From NCBI GenBank assembly GCA_022709465.1, contig JAKLIT010000055.1:1-8209 (forward strand): a stretch of 8,209 nt of DNA, given 5' to 3'. The notes under the pieces were generated by a model. The model saw only the letters and a list, made by a program, of their open reading frames with translations. It was not told the origin of the DNA and made no database searches. This document shows, piece by piece, positions 5,204 through 8,209 of this stretch (the stretch's first letter is position 1; the number at the start of each line of letters is the position of its first letter). The stretch is from Candidatus Omnitrophota bacterium (GTDB taxonomy: Bacteria > Omnitrophota > Koll11 > Pluralincolimonadales > Pluralincolimonadaceae). The position numbers and the translations under genes were made by a program.

Positions 5204-6808
5204 ATGAGAAGATACGCAGGGTACGCAATAACGGCGCTGGTAACGGTTATCGCCATAACCGCAGCGTGCCAATGGCCGCTCCCGCTTTCGGCGCAGAGCG
5301 TGTCGGGCGAGCCGCGAAAGACGCTTTCGCAGTATGATTTCGAGGGGCTGTCGAAGAAGGTATCCCTAGACCTGCGCGCGATGGACATGGTCGATGTCCT
5401 GAAGTTCCTTGCGATAGAGGGCAACCTGAATATCGTCGCGGGCAAGGAGGTCACCGGGCCGGTCAGTTTGCTCATCAACGACGTCGCGATAGGCGACGCG
5501 CTCGAGATGATACTCGCGCTGAACAACTTCGCGTATGAGGTGCAGGGCGGCATAATCAAGATAATGCCGGCGAAGGACTACAAGGCACTCTACGGCGTCG
5601 ATTTCTACGACCAGAAGAAGACCGTGATACGCCGGCTGAAATACGCGTCCGCGAAGAATGTCGCGACGATGATGGGAAGCGTGAAGAGCGACATCGGCAA
5701 GATAATCTACGACGACTCTACCGGGACGATAGTCATGATAGACACGCCCGCGAAAATCGCCGAGATGGAGGAGATAATAAACGCGTCCGAGATGCCGACC
5801 GTCACGAGGATCCTGCCTACGGAGACGAAGGTCTTCGAGCTCAAGTACGCGTTGGCGGATAATATAAAGGAGGAAGTCGGCAAATCGCTGACGGCTGATA
5901 TCGGCACGATGCGCCTCGACAAGAGGACGAACACTATAGTCGTGACCGACCTGCCGCACCAGATGAAGAAGATAGAGACGGTCATAAACGCGTTCGACAG
6001 GAAGACGCGCGAGGTATTCATCGAGGCGAAGATCGTCGAGGTCACGCTCTCCGACATGTTCCAGTGGGGCATCGACTGGAGCTACATATCGCAGTATACG
6101 CGCAAGATAAACGGCGAGAACAGGAGCTACCGCATAACTCCCGAGGCGAACCTGCCCATCGGGCTTACCGGCACATACGGCCAGCTGACGCTCGCCTCGA
6201 TAAATACGGCGAACCTCGCGATGACCCTGCAGGCGCTCGATACCGTCGGCGAGACGAAGATACTCTCGAACCCACACCTGACCGTCGAGGAGAACAGGGA
6301 AGCGACGATCAAGGTCATAGAGAAGCAGCCATACCAGCTCGAGACGACGACGACCGCGTCGGGCGGTACCACGACGACATCGAAGAACTACGAGTTCGTC
6401 GACGTCGGCGTCACGCTGAACGTAAAGCCGCTCATAAACGAGGACGGTTTCATCAGTATGGTCATAAAGCCCGAGGTCAGCTCGATCTCGACATGGTACG
6501 GCGGCGCCGCGCAGGCGGCGGGCTCGGTCCCGGTAGTCAAGTCCGCGAATGCTGAGACGACGGTCACGATAAAGGACGGCGTCAGCATAATTATTGCCGG
6601 CCTTATCAAAGATAACAAGACGAAGACTGTCAACAAGCTGCCGGTCCTCGGCGACCTGCCGCTCGTAGGCCTGCTCTTCAAGAACATAAGCGATGATATC
6701 CGCAGGACGGAGACGGTCGTATTCCTCACTCCGAGGATAGTGCACGGCGACCAGCCGTTCCTGATGGAGAGGGACACAGAGAAACCGACAAGAGGAATAA
6801 GAGAATAA
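5204..6808 (+). CDS. Secretin (GspD/PilQ family outer-membrane channel)
   Basis: The 534-residue precursor begins with MRRYAGYAITALVTVIAITA, a signal peptide probably cut after LPLSA (about residue 31). The AAC at about 20-22 is a poor lipobox. Mature domains in order: an N0/STN domain (about 53-125, VSLDLRAMDMVDVLKFLA to IIKIMPAKDY), two KH-like N-domains (about 139-200 with IRRLKYASAKNVATMM, and 208-275 with VFELKYALADNIKEEV), then the secretin beta domain (about 335-525). Signature stretches are ILSNPHLTVEENREA, VDVGVTLNVKPLI, VPVVKSANAETTV (about 442), DGVSIIIAGL, and VNKLPVLGDLPLVGLLF (about 476). It would form a multimeric gated pore in the outer membrane for type II secretion or pilus passage. 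No C-terminal S-domain for a GspS pilotin is evident. It sits between its presumed GspC-like partner and a TPR protein. The family is certain; GspD or PilQ is left open. Confidence 0.93.
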   Translation: MRRYAGYAITALVTVIAITAACQWPLPLSAQSVSGEPRKTLSQYDFEGLSKKVSLDLRAMDMVDVLKFLAIEGNLNIVAGKEVTGPVSLLINDVAIGDALEMILALNNFAYEVQGGIIKIMPAKDYKALYGVDFYDQKKTVIRRLKYASAKNVATMMGSVKSDIGKIIYDDSTGTIVMIDTPAKIAEMEEIINASEMPTVTRILPTETKVFELKYALADNIKEEVGKSLTADIGTMRLDKRTNTIVVTDLPHQMKKIETVINAFDRKTREVFIEAKIVEVTLSDMFQWGIDWSYISQYTRKINGENRSYRITPEANLPIGLTGTYGQLTLASINTANLAMTLQALDTVGETKILSNPHLTVEENREATIKVIEKQPYQLETTTTASGGTTTTSKNYEFVDVGVTLNVKPLINEDGFISMVIKPEVSSISTWYGGAAQAAGSVPVVKSANAETTVTIKDGVSIIIAGLIKDNKTKTVNKLPVLGDLPLVGLLFKNISDDIRRTETVVFLTPRIVHGDQPFLMERDTEKPTRGIRE

Positions 6809-6812
6809 GGTG

Positions 6813-6820
6813 AAGGAGGT
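6813..6820 (+). promoter_or_regulatory. Ribosome-binding site fixing the TPR gene start
   Basis: AAGGAGGT, a full anti-Shine-Dalgarno match, lies seven bases before the ATG at 6828. It excludes the in-frame GTG at 6810, which is upstream of the site and would put six extra residues before the signal peptide. Confidence 0.8.
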
Positions 6821-6827
6821 GTTGAAT

Positions 6828-7859
6828 ATGAGGAACAGCTTCGCGTTTTGGCTGCTGTGTTTTATGATAGCAGCGAATACCGCGGCCGCTGATGATATCG
6901 ACGATGTCATCAACAGGAACCTCACGATGAGGCAGCAGGTGGATGCTCTCGAGACGAAGTGCTCTACGCTCGAGAACGAAAGGGACGTTCTCATCATGAG
7001 GATAAAAGAGCTGCAGAGGCAGAACGACCTGCTCTCGAGGGGCGAGGCCGCCAAGGGCATTACCGTGACCCCCGCGGAACTCAACGACCTGAAGAAGAAG
7101 CTCGACGACGCCTCGAAGAAGCTCTCCTCTGCGATGAAGGACAGGGACGCTATACAGAAGGACCTCGACAAGGCGCAGAAGGACCTTTCCGGAATGGATA
7201 AGAAGATCGCCTCCGAGGTCGAGAAGAGGATGAAGGGAATGAAGGCCGCGCCGGCGGGCTCCGGCACGCCGGAAGCGATAAGGGCCCTGCAGAAGGAGAA
7301 CGCCGCCCTGCAGGACGAGATAAATAGCCTTAAGGACGCGCTTAAAAAACAGGGACAGCCGGCCGCCGGGCCTGGCAGCGACGCGAAACCGGTGAAGACG
7401 AGGCAGCCGCAGGCGGACGCGGGGGACATCTCGCAAGCAGAGGTCCTGAGGGTCCAACTCGACAAGCTAGAATCCGACCTGAAGAACGCGCAGAAGAGCG
7501 CGAGTGACGCGCGGAAAGAGAAGCAGGCCACCGCCGAACAGGCGAAAATGCTGAAGATTAAGACGGACAAGGAACGCCTCGACATGCATTTTAACCTCGC
7601 GGTCGTTTATGAGAAGAACGGCATGTACGTCGACGCGGAGCGGGAGTATTACAAATGCCTCATGATAGACCAGAACGACGCGGAGGTCCATTATAACCTC
7701 GGCATTCTCTACGATGACAGGATGAACAAGACGAGCGCCGCGCTCGTGCATTACAAGAGGTACCTCGAGCTTCGCCCGAAGGGCGAGAGCTCGGAGGAAG
7801 TCAGGCAGTGGATATTCAACGCCGAACAGGAGGCAAGGTTGGGAGTGGAAGCCAGGTAG
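6828..7859 (+). CDS. Exported coiled-coil protein with C-terminal TPR repeats
   Basis: The 343-residue product starts with signal peptide MRNSFAFWLLCFMIAANTAA, probably cut after AAA (21), so it should be periplasmic or outer-membrane associated. Residues about 23-140 are charged heptad-rich helices (VDALETKCSTLENERDVL, LKKKLDDASKKLSSAMKDR). Further coiled-coil pieces lie at about 150-178 and 205-250, separated by a Gly/Pro/Ala linker (about 180-200). Two TPR units follow at about 252-320 (HFNLAVVYEKNGMYVDAERE and VHYNLGILYDD with ALVHYKRYLELRP). Coiled coil plus TPR resembles the CpoB/YbgF layout, and TPR proteins beside secretins (PilF/PilW pilotins) help localise or assemble them. Unlike those lipoproteins it has no convincing lipobox. 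Its place 19 nt after the secretin suggests an accessory role there, which is inference. No enzymatic motif is seen. Confidence 0.8.
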   Translation: MRNSFAFWLLCFMIAANTAAADDIDDVINRNLTMRQQVDALETKCSTLENERDVLIMRIKELQRQNDLLSRGEAAKGITVTPAELNDLKKKLDDASKKLSSAMKDRDAIQKDLDKAQKDLSGMDKKIASEVEKRMKGMKAAPAGSGTPEAIRALQKENAALQDEINSLKDALKKQGQPAAGPGSDAKPVKTRQPQADAGDISQAEVLRVQLDKLESDLKNAQKSASDARKEKQATAEQAKMLKIKTDKERLDMHFNLAVVYEKNGMYVDAEREYYKCLMIDQNDAEVHYNLGILYDDRMNKTSAALVHYKRYLELRPKGESSEEVRQWIFNAEQEARLGVEAR

Positions 7860-8209
7860 ATGAAGACAAGCTTCGCGGTATTATACGCGTTAGTCATAAT
7901 AATCCCGACGGCGCTGCTGGCGTATTTCGGCTTGCTGGCTGTGCGCAGCGAAAAGTCGATCGTCGAAAGGAACATGATGCAGAAGTACGAGGCGATGGCA
8001 GGCCTCGTGGAAGGAGAGTTCAACAAGGCGCTCTCGGAGTCGCAGAAGGACCTGCTCGATAACCCGAAATACGTCGAGCATATGATAATTGAGCAGTCGG
8101 CGATTTTCAAAGAAGACGTCGCTATACTCGACCTGAACGGAAGGTCGCTCAGCGACGAGAGGGGATCGAAACCGGTATTCGTAAAGCAGGTCAAAGGATT
8201 TCCGTACCA
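7860..8209 (+). CDS. Membrane-anchored protein, probable sensor kinase N-terminus (cut by window end)
   Basis: The ATG follows the TPR gene stop directly (TAG-ATG), and the frame stays open to the window end, giving 116 visible residues. MKTSFAVLYALVIIIPTALL with AYFGLLAV is an uncleaved N-terminal membrane helix with a short positively charged start. Next come a long amphipathic helix (SEKSIVERNMMQKYEAMAGL to LSESQKDLLDN) and then a segment ending VAILDLNGRSLSDERG with PVFVKQVKGFPY. The latter resembles the strand-turn-strand of extracytoplasmic sensor domains (Cache-like) of histidine kinases and chemoreceptors. No HAMP, kinase or receptor core is visible, so the output domain is unknown. 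The ribosome site is weak (GGGAG at 7841-7845, 14 bases away), so coupling to the TPR gene is likely. The coding call is firm and the sensor call tentative. Confidence 0.6.
   Translation, partial: MKTSFAVLYALVIIIPTALLAYFGLLAVRSEKSIVERNMMQKYEAMAGLVEGEFNKALSESQKDLLDNPKYVEHMIIEQSAIFKEDVAILDLNGRSLSDERGSKPVFVKQVKGFPY

Noticed and set aside
4597..5559. 320-codon minus-strand frame across the GspC-like and secretin genes
   Set aside because: Antisense to genes with recognisable domains and tight spacing; no ribosome site or family feature.
5366..7585. 739-codon open frame on the minus strand
   Set aside because: It lies antisense across two strongly supported genes (secretin and TPR protein). Its product is rich in R, L, Y and D without any domain, and the open frame follows from the codon bias of the GC-rich + strand genes.

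Overview
This window comes from a GC-rich Gram-negative (diderm) bacterium. The evidence for two membranes is a secretin with a signal peptide, next to an inner-membrane GspC/PilP-like partner. The codon style (frequent AGG and ATA in GC-rich genes), a RAYT-type transposase remnant, and short HTH-regulator plus ExeA-like ATPase genes ahead of a secretin would fit an uncultivated lineage such as Omnitrophota. That placement is a low-confidence inference. All real genes are on the + strand.

Left part (1-2678): the 3' two thirds of hemW (radical-SAM heme-handling protein, cut by the window start). Then a well-formed sigma70-type promoter and a possible BirA-type operator lead into bioY (biotin S-component), followed 5 nt later by an AzgA/PbuG-type purine permease. 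bioY and the permease look like a two-gene uptake operon.

Middle part (2677-3378): a 589-bp AT-richer island bounded by a 29-bp inverted repeat (28/29 matching). It holds a RAYT/IS200-like transposase gene that reads through in frame but has lost its central catalytic segment (HUH motif and tyrosine helix). Part of the same repeat (TAAGGGACAC) also occurs at the hemW stop codon. Right of the island is a 113-bp AT-rich regulatory region with two copies of one dyad, AGTTAT-N10-ATAACT. The first copy fills the gap between a TTGACA and a TATAAT box.

Right part (3379-8209): a tightly packed six-gene run, with overlaps or gaps of 0-19 nt. The order is a short MerR-type HTH protein, an ExeA/GspA-like AAA+ ATPase, a GspC/PilP-like inner-membrane protein, a secretin, an exported coiled-coil/TPR protein, and the N-terminus of a membrane-anchored protein that is probably a sensor (cut by the window end). 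The first five look like the outer-membrane channel module of a type II secretion or type IV pilus-like machine. The ATPase would act at the inner membrane or peptidoglycan, the GspC-like protein would bridge to the secretin N0 domain, and the TPR protein could help secretin assembly. No assembly ATPase (GspE/PilB), platform protein (GspF/PilC) or pilin is in view.

No tRNA, rRNA, CRISPR array or attachment site was recognised. No gene-free stretch exceeds 300 bases.
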